Positions 1 to 8,233 of a stretch of 64,000 nt of DNA are shown piece after piece. The stretch's first letter is position 1. Each line of letters opens with the position of its first letter. The stretch covers positions 62,001 to 126,000 of the forward strand of contig NZ_CALPDF010000005.1 of assembly GCF_943193175.1 (NCBI RefSeq), read 5' to 3'. The translations under genes and the position numbers were made by a program. The notes below the pieces were generated by a model. It was not told the DNA's origin, did not search any database, and saw only the letters and a program-made list of their open reading frames with translations. Source of the stretch: Neobacillus muris. GTDB lineage: Bacteria > Bacillota > Bacilli > Bacillales > Cytobacillaceae.

Positions 1-1
1 C

Positions 2-181
2 TCGATGAAAAATATAAATGAATTCGGTTTTGGACGTACAAAAGCGGTCCAAGCTGTGATGCCAAGAATCGGTGAAGCAGAGGAAATTGCGCAAGCGGCC
101 CTATTTTTAGCTTCTGATGACGCTAGCTTTGTAAACGGATCGGTTCTGGTTGCCGATGGCGGCTGGACCGCTGCATTTTAA
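2..181 (+). CDS. SDR family oxidoreductase, C-terminal end (partial)
   Basis: The reading frame is open from the window edge and ends at TAA 179-181, so only about 59 C-terminal residues are visible. The segment [20 protein letters not shown] followed by [13 protein letters not shown] is the typical end of classical short-chain dehydrogenases/reductases: a helix that packs on the substrate pocket, then the NGxxLxxDGG strand. The catalytic Ser-Tyr-Lys and the Rossmann glycine motif lie outside the window, so the substrate cannot be guessed. A strong terminator follows directly. Confidence 0.85.
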   Translation, partial: SMKNINEFGFGRTKAVQAVMPRIGEAEEIAQAALFLASDDASFVNGSVLVADGGWTAAF

Positions 182-202
182 CCTATTATAAAAATGATCA
201 CG

Positions 203-234
203 AAAAAAACGCTCAGTCGCTGGGCGTTTTTTTT
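203..234 (+). terminator. Intrinsic terminator of the SDR gene
   Basis: An inverted repeat AAACGCTCAG / CTGGGCGTTT with a short loop is followed by eight T. The A-rich 5' side gives the opposite strand a T run too, so the hairpin may be bidirectional. Confidence 0.85.
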
Positions 235-238
235 GATA

Positions 239-279
239 CAAAAAATGGAGATGCACTTTAGAACCTTTGTGCATCTCCA
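239..279 (-). terminator. Intrinsic terminator of the NlpC/P60 gene
   Basis: The 11-bp arms TGGAGATGCAC (246-256) and GTGCATCTCCA (269-279) pair perfectly. Read on the minus strand the hairpin is followed by a T tract, 29 bases after the hydrolase stop codon. Confidence 0.85.
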
Positions 280-307
280 CTTTAGTATGATAGTTGAAAT
301 CTTTTGA

Positions 308-1462
308 TTAATGCAATACTCTTGACGCACTAGAAAAATTAGAAGGGTTAAAAGCGGCAATTTTCACGACGTCGCCCGTTTGCGGAGCATGGATATATTG
401 CCCGCCGCCAATGTAGATACCGACATGGTATGCCGGTGATCCTCTAAACACTAAGTCACCCGGCTGTACTTGGCTTAAAGGAATTCGTGTCCCAAAGTTC
501 TGCTGAGAACTGGAAACCCTTGGAAGGCTAATGCCAACCGCATTTCTAAATACATAAGAAGTAAATCCAGAACAATCAAATCCACTCGGCGTCGAACCGC
601 CCCAAACGTAAGGAACACCCAAAAATTGCTTCGCGTAGGCAATCAATTGGCTTGCAGCTTCAGGGCTAGCTGGACTGACGGCTGCAACCGAAGCTGATGC
701 TGCAGGGCTGCTGGTTGAAGACGCCTGCCTTGCCGGCTGCTGAACTTGCTGAGCCTGGCGGGCAGCCTCTTCCTGAGCGCGCTGCTGGGCTAATTGTGCC
801 TGACGTTCTGCTTCCTTTTGTTCAGCCATCTGACTCTCCTGGCTTTGTAATTGAGATTGAGCTGCCGCTAAGGCTTGGGCAATTTCTTGTTTATCTGCCT
901 CGATTTTTTGCTGTTCAGCAGCTAATTCACCCTGGCTCTGTTCTAATTTATGTAATTCTGTATGTAATTTATCCTCTGCATCGTTTAATGCCTGCTGTTT
1001 ATCTTTTAAACCCTGCAGCAGGTCTGTATCGGTTTCAATAATTTTTGAAATAGCTGAAAAACGAGTCAAGAACTCAGAAAGATCAGTTGAAGTAAACAAG
1101 ATTTCCGCGTAGGTGGCAATGGAGAGTTTTCCCTCTGCCTGAATGCTTTTTAGCCGTTCAGCATATACCTGTTTGTGCGCATCTAAAGACTTCTTTGCCT
1201 GTTCGATTTCTGCTTCTGTTTCGTTAATTTTTCCTTGTTGCGTTTGAATCTGGTCGCTTAGCTTTTGGCTTTTCTCCATTGCTAAGCTGATTTTATTATC
1301 TAATTGCTGAACTTTGGTTTCAAAATCCTCAATTTGGCCTTTTGTTTCATTTATTTGTTGTTGTGTCACTGGTTCTGCAAAAGCAGGTGTGACGGATACT
1401 TGAATCATCGTGGCGAGGATAGCAGCGGATACAGTATATTTAAAAATCGATTTCTTTATCAT
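308..1462 (-). CDS. Secreted NlpC/P60 peptidoglycan endopeptidase with PcsB-like coiled coil
   Basis: A 384-residue exported cell-wall hydrolase. Residues 1-29 form a signal peptide ending in AFA. About 33-215 is a long Q/E/K-rich coiled coil like the N-terminal domain of PcsB/CwlO-type proteins, 216-268 is an Ala/Gln/Ser-rich linker, and 270-384 is the NlpC/P60 domain. The catalytic residues are visible: Cys297 in FDCSG, His346 in YHVGIYIG and a third polar residue at His358. The family cleaves D-gamma-glutamyl-diaminopimelate stem-peptide bonds. The coiled coil suggests control by partners such as FtsEX, as for CwlO; no such partner is nearby. The ribosome site AGAGGAGAC precedes ATG 1462. 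It is monocistronic with its own terminator. Confidence 0.9.
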   Translation of the reverse strand: MIKKSIFKYTVSAAILATMIQVSVTPAFAEPVTQQQINETKGQIEDFETKVQQLDNKISLAMEKSQKLSDQIQTQQGKINETEAEIEQAKKSLDAHKQVYAERLKSIQAEGKLSIATYAEILFTSTDLSEFLTRFSAISKIIETDTDLLQGLKDKQQALNDAEDKLHTELHKLEQSQGELAAEQQKIEADKQEIAQALAAAQSQLQSQESQMAEQKEAERQAQLAQQRAQEEAARQAQQVQQPARQASSTSSPAASASVAAVSPASPEAASQLIAYAKQFLGVPYVWGGSTPSGFDCSGFTSYVFRNAVGISLPRVSSSQQNFGTRIPLSQVQPGDLVFRGSPAYHVGIYIGGGQYIHAPQTGDVVKIAAFNPSNFSSASRVLH

Positions 1463-1656
1463 CTAAAGTCTCCTCTTGTAACCTATTAATTATTTCCGAA
1501 GTCTTAATATATTACTAGTTTATATTCGAAAAGGAGGAAAAACAATGAAACCGTCGGATTTGTAATATAAATGTAATTTTATGTAGAAAATTCTGTTAAC
1601 CAATCGACATTTTGTAGAAAAATAAATACTTTCCATCCTCTTAAAAATAATTAGGC

Positions 1657-1685
1657 TTGAATTGCTTCCCTTTTAGATTTATAAT
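1657..1685 (+). promoter_or_regulatory. Sigma-A promoter of the T-box/metS transcript
   Basis: A -35 box TTGAAT (1657-1662), a 17-base spacer and a perfect -10 box TATAAT (1680-1685) place transcription start near 1692, just ahead of the T-box leader. Confidence 0.7.
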
Positions 1686-1691
1686 AGTTTC

Positions 1692-2006
1692 AATTTACTG
1701 AAATCAACAGCAATGATGAGGAAAAGTAAAATGATGAGTCTTTCACCAGAGAGCTTCGGGAGCTGAAAAGAAGCAAAGTGATTCATTTGAACAATGGCCT
1801 CTGAGCTCCGCACTGAACCTGGCTTTGTTAGTAGTAGGCTGCGGCGAGAGTTGGTACTCGTTATCAAAACCACAGTATAAGAGCCGCCATAAAAATGGCT
1901 CCGTACTTACAGAGGCTGATTGCGCGAGCAATTAGTAAATTAAGGTGGTACCACGCGGATGAACAACCCCGTCCTTATCTATTTATAGATAGGGGCGGGG
2001 TTTTTT
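1692..2006 (+). promoter_or_regulatory. T-box riboswitch, methionine specifier
   Basis: About 315 bases of structured leader. The AGAGAG-type motif of stem I (1750-1755) and a candidate specifier loop GAAC-A-ATG (ATG at 1794-1796, the methionine codon) come first. The T-box sequence AAGGTGGTACCACGCG lies at 1942-1957. Mutually exclusive with the antiterminator is a terminator whose arms around 1966-1972 and 1994-2000 (AACCCCGTCC with GGGGCGGGG) run into TTTTTT. By family knowledge, uncharged tRNA(Met) pairs with specifier and T-box to stop termination, so the downstream synthetase is induced when charged tRNA(Met) runs low. The specifier assignment is by eye. Confidence 0.92.
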
Positions 2007-2033
2007 GTTGTATAAAAAAGGAGGAAGTGCAAA

Positions 2034-3671
2034 ATGAATATTTTTATTGGCGGGGCCTGGCCCTATGCGAACGGCTCCCTTCATCTTGGCCACATCGCCA
2101 GCTTATTGCCAGGCGATATTTTGGCCCGCTATTGGCGGCAAAAAGGGGAAAAAGTTTTATACGTTTCAGGGAGTGACTGCAACGGGACTCCGATTGCCAT
2201 CCGGGCAAAGCAGGAAGGCGTGGCGCCAAAGGAAATTGCTGACCGCTGCCACCAGGAATTCGCGGATAACTTTAAAAGGCTGGGATTTTCCTATGATTAT
2301 TACACCCGGACCGACACCGAGCACCACCATCAAACGGTTCAGAAAATATTCTTAGAGTTACTGAACAATGGCTATATTTATAAAAAATGGATTGAACAGA
2401 CCTTTTGCACAACCTGCAATCAGTTTCTTCCTGACCGTTATGTTGAAGGAACCTGCCCCAACTGCGGCCAGCCGGCACGGGGCGACCAATGTGATTATTG
2501 CTCGGCTATCCTGGATCCTGTTGATTTACTGGAGAAAAAATGCAAAATTTGTGGCAGCACACCATCCGTGAAGCAAACCGAGCACTTTTATTTTTCTTTG
2601 CAAAAATTTGAAGAACCCTTAAAACAGCTGGTGGAAGAGGCCAGGAGAAATTCTTTCTGGCGGGATAATGCCATACAGTTATCAGAACGGTATATTGAGG
2701 AGGGATTGAAGGACAGAGCCGTATCAAGAGATTTGCCGGTCGGCATCAGTGTGCCGGTCCAGGGCTATGAAGAGAAAAAGATCTATGTTTGGATTGAGGC
2801 TGTTTCCGGTTATTTTTCAGCAAGCAAAAAATGGGCTTTGGACACGGGAAGCGATGATGAGGAGTTCTGGAGGAAAGAGGCTGTTTCCTATTATGTTCAT
2901 GGGAAAGATAATATCCCGTTTCATACGATCATTTGGCCTGCCATTCTTTTAGGAATTCATCAGCAAAAGCTGCCTGACCATATTGTATCCAACGAATATT
3001 TGACATTGGAAAAGAAGAAGATTTCGACAAGCCGAAACTGGGCCGTTTGGGTACCGGACATTTTGGAACGCTATCACCCAGATTCCATTCGCTATTTTTT
3101 AACAATCAATGCCCCAGAGAACCGGGATACCGATTTTTCCTGGCGAGAATTCATCTACAGCCATAACTCCGAGCTGCTTGGCGGCTACGGGAATTTAGTT
3201 AATCGAACGTTAAAATTTATCAATAAATATTATCGTAGCGAAATACCGCAAAGTTCGATTGACCCAACGATTAAAAATAAAATTAGCTTTGTTTACGATA
3301 CGGCAGGAAAATTAATAGAAGCAGGGCAATTCAAGCGGGCTTTGGAAGAAATTTTTGAATTGGTCCGATTTACGAATAAGTACTTTGATGTGCAGAAGCC
3401 TTGGAAGCAAATTGTGGAGGACGAAGCAGGCTGTGGCCATACCATCTTGAACTGCACAGTTATGATTGTCAATTTGGCACAATTATTGGCTCCTTTTTTA
3501 CCATTTTCCAGTAAACAAGTAAATGGAATGTTAGGACAGGAGGAACTCCATTGGAACTATATAGACTCCGTTCCACATGAGATAGGAGAGGTTATACCAC
3601 TGTTTGAAAGAATTGACCTCAGTGTAATTGAAAGGGAGATTGAACGGCTGAATGACCAGATGAATCAATAA
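2034..3671 (+). CDS. metS: Methionyl-tRNA synthetase, compact second type (MetS2-like)
   Basis: A class I aminoacyl-tRNA synthetase of 545 residues that charges tRNA(Met). HIGH motif is HLGH (17-20). Four CxxC pairs (C125/C128, C141/C144, C153/C156, C170/C173) form the double zinc-knuckle insert. The KMSKS loop reads KISTS (329-333). An anticodon-binding helical domain ends the protein; the C-terminal tRNA-binding domain present in the about 660-residue housekeeping MetS of Bacillus is missing. Compact, two-knuckle MetRS enzymes occur as second copies in some Gram-positives and are known to resist MetRS inhibitors that hit the first type; calling this one a second copy is inference, since the rest of the genome is not visible. 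The ribosome site GGAGGAAGTG fits ATG 2034. Expression is set by the T-box leader. Confidence 0.93.
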   Translation: MNIFIGGAWPYANGSLHLGHIASLLPGDILARYWRQKGEKVLYVSGSDCNGTPIAIRAKQEGVAPKEIADRCHQEFADNFKRLGFSYDYYTRTDTEHHHQTVQKIFLELLNNGYIYKKWIEQTFCTTCNQFLPDRYVEGTCPNCGQPARGDQCDYCSAILDPVDLLEKKCKICGSTPSVKQTEHFYFSLQKFEEPLKQLVEEARRNSFWRDNAIQLSERYIEEGLKDRAVSRDLPVGISVPVQGYEEKKIYVWIEAVSGYFSASKKWALDTGSDDEEFWRKEAVSYYVHGKDNIPFHTIIWPAILLGIHQQKLPDHIVSNEYLTLEKKKISTSRNWAVWVPDILERYHPDSIRYFLTINAPENRDTDFSWREFIYSHNSELLGGYGNLVNRTLKFINKYYRSEIPQSSIDPTIKNKISFVYDTAGKLIEAGQFKRALEEIFELVRFTNKYFDVQKPWKQIVEDEAGCGHTILNCTVMIVNLAQLLAPFLPFSSKQVNGMLGQEELHWNYIDSVPHEIGEVIPLFERIDLSVIEREIERLNDQMNQ

Positions 3672-3683
3672 TATGATGGCCAA

Positions 3684-3719
3684 AAGGCTTAACTACGAGG
3701 AAGATCATAGTTAAGCCTT
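3684..3719. terminator. Possible bidirectional terminator hairpin
   Basis: Twelve-base arms AAGGCTTAACTA (3684-3695) and TAGTTAAGCCTT (3708-3719) lie between the convergent metS and flavodoxin genes. Neither side has a long T run, so the terminator function is only likely from position. Confidence 0.5.
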
Positions 3720-3775
3720 AAGCCTTCCACTCTATTAAAATCAAATATTCCTTTTATGATGCCTATTGGTCATGA

Positions 3776-4225
3776 TCAAGTGCAGGTTTTTCTTTCAAGG
3801 CGTTTTAAGAAAAGCTCCACAAATCGATGACATCTCCCCAAATCACTATCTTGCGGGGTCAGTTCTATCTTTAACGTAACAGCAAGCGTTGAATGGATAT
3901 ATAACATATCTCTAAATTCATCCACTGCCCCGCAAAAATGCGGATAAAAGCTGTCTCCCGTCCCAACGACGCCTGTTGTCATCTGTTGAACATCCTGATT
4001 TTCGAATGCTCTATATATCGGGAGCAATTCTGCCGGCACCTCCCCCTTACCCCAAGTATAAGTCCCAATAATGACTCCCTCGTATCCTTGAAGGGCCGGA
4101 ATGGGAAAATCCTTTGCTTGGTAAACCTCCACATTTATATACTGTGAACGAAAAAGCTTGTAAAGAAGCTCCACAAGCTCCTGCGTATTTCCCGTTTTAG
4201 AGGCATAGACAATGGCGATTTTCAT
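3776..4225 (-). CDS. Flavodoxin, last gene of the ribonucleotide reductase operon
   Basis: A 149-residue short-chain flavodoxin, a soluble one-electron FMN carrier. The phosphate-binding loop ASKTGNTQEL is at residues 9-18. The FMN aromatic loop TYTWGKGEVP (about 55-64) and GTGDSFYPHFCGAVDEF (about 88-104) follow. Its ATG overlaps the stop codon of the small reductase subunit by one base (TAATG), implying translational coupling. In class Ib systems a flavoprotein, NrdI, activates the metal cofactor of the small subunit. This protein is a conventional flavodoxin rather than an obvious NrdI, so a role as electron donor or NrdI substitute is inference from position. Confidence 0.88.
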   Translation of the reverse strand: MKIAIVYASKTGNTQELVELLYKLFRSQYINVEVYQAKDFPIPALQGYEGVIIGTYTWGKGEVPAELLPIYRAFENQDVQQMTTGVVGTGDSFYPHFCGAVDEFRDMLYIHSTLAVTLKIELTPQDSDLGRCHRFVELFLKRLERKTCT

Positions 4226-5265
4226 TATAACTCATCAAATCCATTTGACTGTGTAACCTTTGTATAGGTACGGGATTTTTGCTCAAAAAAGTCTGATTTC
4301 GTTTCATTGATCATTTCATCACTGAAAACATGAATCCATGGCATCGGATTATTCCGATCAGGAAAAAGATTTTTCAAGCCAAGCTGACGAAACCGCTTAT
4401 TGGCAAGGTATTCGACATATCCTTCAAATTCCTGCAAATCGATTCCCTCTATATCTTTTAAAATGAACTGAGACCATTCTTTTTCCAGCTCCACTGCTTT
4501 ATTGATCGTTTCGTAGATATAATCGATGTTCTCTTTCGTGTTCATATCAGGATTTTCCGTTAACAGAATACGGATAAATTGAGAAATGAAATACGCATGC
4601 TGCATTTCATCACGCTGGATATAACTAATCATGGTGCTGGTCTTCAACATCTTTTGCCGGCGGGCCAGATGATAAAAGAAAGCAAAACCGGCATAGAAAT
4701 AAATTCCTTCTAAATTTATTGAATTGACCGCCAGCTTCAATAGATGAAGCGGCGTTGGATTGGTCCGAAATGTTTCATACGCTTCTAATATGTGTGAATT
4801 TCGTTTTTGAACAATAGGGTCATCCTTTGCTTGATCAAACCGTTGATTTTGTTGCTGCGTTGGGACAAGTGAGCTTAATATATACGAGTAGGATTCATTA
4901 TGAACGGCCTCCTGCTGGGAAATAACAGCAAAAATCGCTTTAAAACTGGAGTCAGTCACATAATCCATGACTTGGCTTATTGTCGGTGTTTGCAAACTGT
5001 CGAGTGAAGCAAGCTGCGTATTAATCCGCAAAAACACATCCTGCTCGACAGGCTTTAGGGAACTCCATTGCTTAATATCATCCTGCATATTAATTTCTTG
5101 AGCCTTCCAAAAATTTGACAGCAGCGTCTGATAGAGACCATACATTTGCGGATAAGCGATATCATTCCAATTTAATAGTCCAGAACATTTCCCGTTTAAA
5201 ATCCCTGTTGATTTATTTGGAAAGTCCGGATTTAACAGTTTCATTTTTGTTAAAGGCTGGTTCAT
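4225..5265 (-). CDS. nrdB: Ribonucleoside-diphosphate reductase, small (radical) subunit
   Basis: Class I reductase R2 subunit, 346 residues from the ATG at 5265 (GGAGG spaced 7 bases; two upstream in-frame starts sit too close to it). All dimetal ligands are present: D89 (LASLDS), E119 and H122 (QQEAVHNES), E186 (NLEGIYF), E220 and H223 (RDEMQH). The radical tyrosine is Y126, four residues after H122 as in E. coli NrdB. It houses the metal-tyrosyl radical that starts catalysis in the large subunit. The gene lies 45 bases downstream of nrdA and overlaps the flavodoxin start. Confidence 0.93.
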   Translation of the reverse strand: MNQPLTKMKLLNPDFPNKSTGILNGKCSGLLNWNDIAYPQMYGLYQTLLSNFWKAQEINMQDDIKQWSSLKPVEQDVFLRINTQLASLDSLQTPTISQVMDYVTDSSFKAIFAVISQQEAVHNESYSYILSSLVPTQQQNQRFDQAKDDPIVQKRNSHILEAYETFRTNPTPLHLLKLAVNSINLEGIYFYAGFAFFYHLARRQKMLKTSTMISYIQRDEMQHAYFISQFIRILLTENPDMNTKENIDYIYETINKAVELEKEWSQFILKDIEGIDLQEFEGYVEYLANKRFRQLGLKNLFPDRNNPMPWIHVFSDEMINETKSDFFEQKSRTYTKVTQSNGFDEL

Positions 5266-5310
5266 CATCAATCCTCCAAATTTTTTCCGCGTAAGGGCAC
5301 TTCTTAAACT

Positions 5311-7599
5311 TTAGCTATGGCAGGCTTCACATTCCTCCTGCTCTGCCTGCGAGGTACTCCGAACATAATAGGTCGTTTTCAAACCTTGTTTCCATGCTTC
5401 CAAATGAAGTTGGAACAAATCTTTTGCTTTAATATCATGTTTCACGTAAAAATTGAAGCTAATAGCTTGGTCAATATGGCGCTGTCTCGCAGCATTTTGT
5501 TTAATACTCCACACTTGATTTATTTGATGCCTGGCCCGGCGGTAATAATTGTACGTAATATGGTCCAGATCAGGTGCCGTCACTTTAAATTTGAAGTTTT
5601 TCTTTTCTTCAGCGTATTCTACTGAATAAATCGGATCAATACCATCAGTCGAACCGCCAATTTTGGCCGTCGATGAATTAGGTGCCACCGCCATCAGCCA
5701 GCCATTACGCATCCCTATTTTGGCAGTGTCTGCTCTTAATTGATTCCAGCGTTCAGAGGAGTAGCCTTTTCTGTCAAAATATCTCCCCGTTTCCCATTCA
5801 GACCCCGTGAACTCTCTGTAGACTCCCTTTTCTTTCGCTAATTCCATCGATGATTGAATCGTATAGTAGGCAATATCTTCATATAATGTATCCGCGTATT
5901 GGACCGCCTCTTCCGATTCCCAATGAATTCCTTCTAATGCTAAAAGATGATGCCATCCAAACGTGCCCAATCCTATCCCACGATACCTTTTGTTGGTTTT
6001 TTCAGCCTGTCTGACCGATATTGCATTTAAATCGATAACATTATCCAGCATTCTCACTTGAATTCGAATTAAGCGTTCCAGCACATCTGCAGGGACCGCT
6101 TTTGCCAAATTAATAGAAGAGAGGTTACAAACTACAAAATCACCGGGTTTCCTTATAATGACCACATTTCCCTCTTCATCTTCATATTCTTTTAAAATCG
6201 CAGTGGCGGACATATTTTGAGCGATTTCTGTACAAAGGTTACTGCAATAAATCGAGGTGCGACCTTTACCTGCTACGTGTTTGTTCGGATTCTGCCGATT
6301 GGCTTCATCCCGATAAAACAGAAATGGAGTGCCAGTCTCCAGTTGAGAAATCATGATCCGCGCCATAATATCCATCGCCCGATAGGTTTTACGCGGCAGA
6401 AGCGGATGATGAACCGCCTCATGATATTTCTCGGCAAAATATTTTTGCTCCTTTTCATCATAGAAGTCTTCAAGACCGAGCGAATTGCCATTTTCGTCCT
6501 TCCAGCCCATGATTTGCTTGATTTCATGAGGGCAGAAAGTATGCCATTCGCCGATGCTTCTTCCGGACTTATCCACTTCCTGCAGCTTTTCCATAAATAA
6601 ATCAGGTACCGTCACACCAGTAAAAATATCATGTGCCTTTCGCCGTTCATCTCCATTATTCGTTTTCAAATCAAGAAAGCCATTCATAATATCTTTATGG
6701 AATACATCGAGGTATACGGCAATGGCTCCTTGGCGCTGGCCAAGCTGATCGACGCTCACTGCGGTATCATTAATCAAACGAATCCATGGCACAACCCCAG
6801 AGGAATTCCCTTTAAATTTTTTGATGTCTGAACCCAAGGCACGCACCTTTCCAAAATAAAGGCCTACACCGCCCCCATCTTTACTGAGTCTTGCAGTATC
6901 CCAATTATTCAAATAGATGCCGTCCAGTGAATCCTCCACCGTATCAATAAAACAGGACGAAAGCTGGCCAAAACTTTTTCCTGCATTGGCTAAGGTCGGT
7001 GTGGCCACTGTCATATATAGGTGGCTTAAGGCCCAATAGGCTTCCTTGACCAGATTTAATCGTTTTTCCTTTTTCTCATCTTTCATCAAATACATGGCAA
7101 CCATCATGAATCGTTCCTGTGGCAGTTCATAAAGATTGCGGTCATGATCCCGTGCCAAATAACGGTCAGCTAATAAAAATAATCCTATGTAGGTAAAAAG
7201 GTGATCCCGCTCAGGAACAATGGCAGAAGCTGCCTCCTCTATTTCTTGACGCGAATACGAATCGATGAGGTCTGAGGAATAGATTCCTTTGTCTGTCAGT
7301 TGTCGAATTAATTTGTAAAAATCTCCATATTTTTCCTGTTGGTTATACTGCCTATTGTTCGCTGCATGGGCATACAACTGCCTTAAATAGAGACGGGCTG
7401 CTAAAAACGTCCAATTGGGCTGATCCATCGTGATGTGATTTAATGCCTCATGAAGCGCCAGTTCAATTTCTTCTTGCTCTGTCCTATTAGTCAGGTCCAA
7501 TCGTTCCTTTAGAGCAGCAGTATCTAATTCATATTCCTTTGCTGCTTCGTCTATTACTTGCCGCACCAGTGATCGATTTGTTTTTACAGAAACAGTCAT
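5311..7599 (-). CDS. nrdA: Ribonucleoside-diphosphate reductase, large (catalytic) subunit
   Basis: Class I reductase R1 subunit, 762 residues; reduces ribonucleotides to deoxyribonucleotides. Active-site residues are visible: C216 (SSCF) and C491 (VVCNLSS) as the redox pair, N454-x-C456-x-E458 (NLCTE) with the thiyl cysteine, and a TTYYVRS tyrosine pair for radical transfer. The tail ends CEAC, the pair that is re-reduced by thioredoxin-type donors. The N-terminus (residues 1-50) shows no clear ATP-cone, so dATP inhibition through that site seems unlikely. The ribosome site AAAGGAGGAA precedes ATG 7599. The operon nrdA-nrdB-flavodoxin sits behind a cobalamin riboswitch and terminator, so it is expected to be off when B12 is abundant. 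Confidence 0.95.
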   Translation of the reverse strand: MTVSVKTNRSLVRQVIDEAAKEYELDTAALKERLDLTNRTEQEEIELALHEALNHITMDQPNWTFLAARLYLRQLYAHAANNRQYNQQEKYGDFYKLIRQLTDKGIYSSDLIDSYSRQEIEEAASAIVPERDHLFTYIGLFLLADRYLARDHDRNLYELPQERFMMVAMYLMKDEKKEKRLNLVKEAYWALSHLYMTVATPTLANAGKSFGQLSSCFIDTVEDSLDGIYLNNWDTARLSKDGGGVGLYFGKVRALGSDIKKFKGNSSGVVPWIRLINDTAVSVDQLGQRQGAIAVYLDVFHKDIMNGFLDLKTNNGDERRKAHDIFTGVTVPDLFMEKLQEVDKSGRSIGEWHTFCPHEIKQIMGWKDENGNSLGLEDFYDEKEQKYFAEKYHEAVHHPLLPRKTYRAMDIMARIMISQLETGTPFLFYRDEANRQNPNKHVAGKGRTSIYCSNLCTEIAQNMSATAILKEYEDEEGNVVIIRKPGDFVVCNLSSINLAKAVPADVLERLIRIQVRMLDNVIDLNAISVRQAEKTNKRYRGIGLGTFGWHHLLALEGIHWESEEAVQYADTLYEDIAYYTIQSSMELAKEKGVYREFTGSEWETGRYFDRKGYSSERWNQLRADTAKIGMRNGWLMAVAPNSSTAKIGGSTDGIDPIYSVEYAEEKKNFKFKVTAPDLDHITYNYYRRARHQINQVWSIKQNAARQRHIDQAISFNFYVKHDIKAKDLFQLHLEAWKQGLKTTYYVRSTSQAEQEECEACHS

Positions 7600-7656
7600 C
7601 TTTCATTTCCTCCTTTAGAAATAAACCAAATCCAGGCTTAAGCTCGTTTTGGGCAT

Positions 7657-7683
7657 AAAAAAACCGCCCAATGATCAGGGCGG
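7657..7683 (-). terminator. Riboswitch-controlled terminator before nrdA
   Basis: On the minus strand CCGCCC-TGATCATT-GGGCGG is followed by seven T, between the cobalamin aptamer and the nrdA start. This is the expression platform expected for a transcription-terminating riboswitch. Confidence 0.85.
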
Positions 7684-7788
7684 AGGAAACGACAACAGGA
7701 AAAAGAATAAGCATGCAATAATAGATTCGCTTTCTTTTTAAAGCCATCGTTTCTTCCTCTCACTCCCCGAAGAAGTTGAAACACATGA

Positions 7789-7963
7789 CAATAAGACAGG
7801 TCTCCTGACTCATGCTTCATCCTACTTTAAATCCTTCCCGTATAAGCACCAAAAAAGTCAGCCGTCTTATACAGTGGTTGTTTTAGTTCGTCAGCATTTA
7901 CAGTTGCGGGGGCAGTTTCGGCTTCAACCGAATTCCCTTTTAAGCGAAAATCGCATCTTATTG
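7789..7963 (-). promoter_or_regulatory. Cobalamin (B12) riboswitch
   Basis: Read on the minus strand the aptamer shows the hallmarks of the family in order: closing helix CAATAAG / CTTATTG (7957-7963 with 7789-7795), AAAAGGGAA followed by GGTTGAAGCC, the very conserved GCCCCCGCAACTGTAA, a GGGAAGGATTT segment, GGATGAAG, and the B12 box AGTCAGGAGACCTG. Ligand binding should favour the terminator at 7657-7683 and stop transcription into nrdA. Confidence 0.95.
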
Positions 7964-7975
7964 CAAGGCTATCAC

Positions 7976-8004
7976 TATATATAGTTATTAAATTTACACG
8001 CCAA
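7976..8004 (-). promoter_or_regulatory. Candidate sigma-A promoter of the nrd operon
   Basis: On the minus strand TTGGCG (8004-7999), 17 bases, then TATATA (7981-7976), which puts the start about six bases ahead of the aptamer. The -35 match is partial. Confidence 0.4.
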
Positions 8005-8233
8005 TCAATATACGGCGTTTCTTTAATAGTAAATGATAGATTAGTTTTTTACAAGAAAAAATAAGGTCAGCTTTTTGGATGGTTTGAAAGAAAAAAACAA
8101 TTGTTCTCTATCCAAAGGGGCTCCTGCTTACTCGGCCGATCAAGGATAGTCATTGCCTTATTCCAGCTACTATTGCTTACTAATTAAAAAATGTTTAAAA
8201 TAGATTGAATTCATCAAAGAAGGGACAATAGGA

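Noticed and set aside
7529..7747. Open frame on the minus strand with hydrophobic residues, between the riboswitch and nrdA
   Set aside because: It translates straight through the riboswitch terminator and overlaps the start of nrdA; no family similarity.
8107..8149. Inverted repeat CTATCC/GGATAG upstream of brnQ as a possible riboswitch
   Set aside because: Only six bases pair, no known aptamer motif and no terminator were seen.
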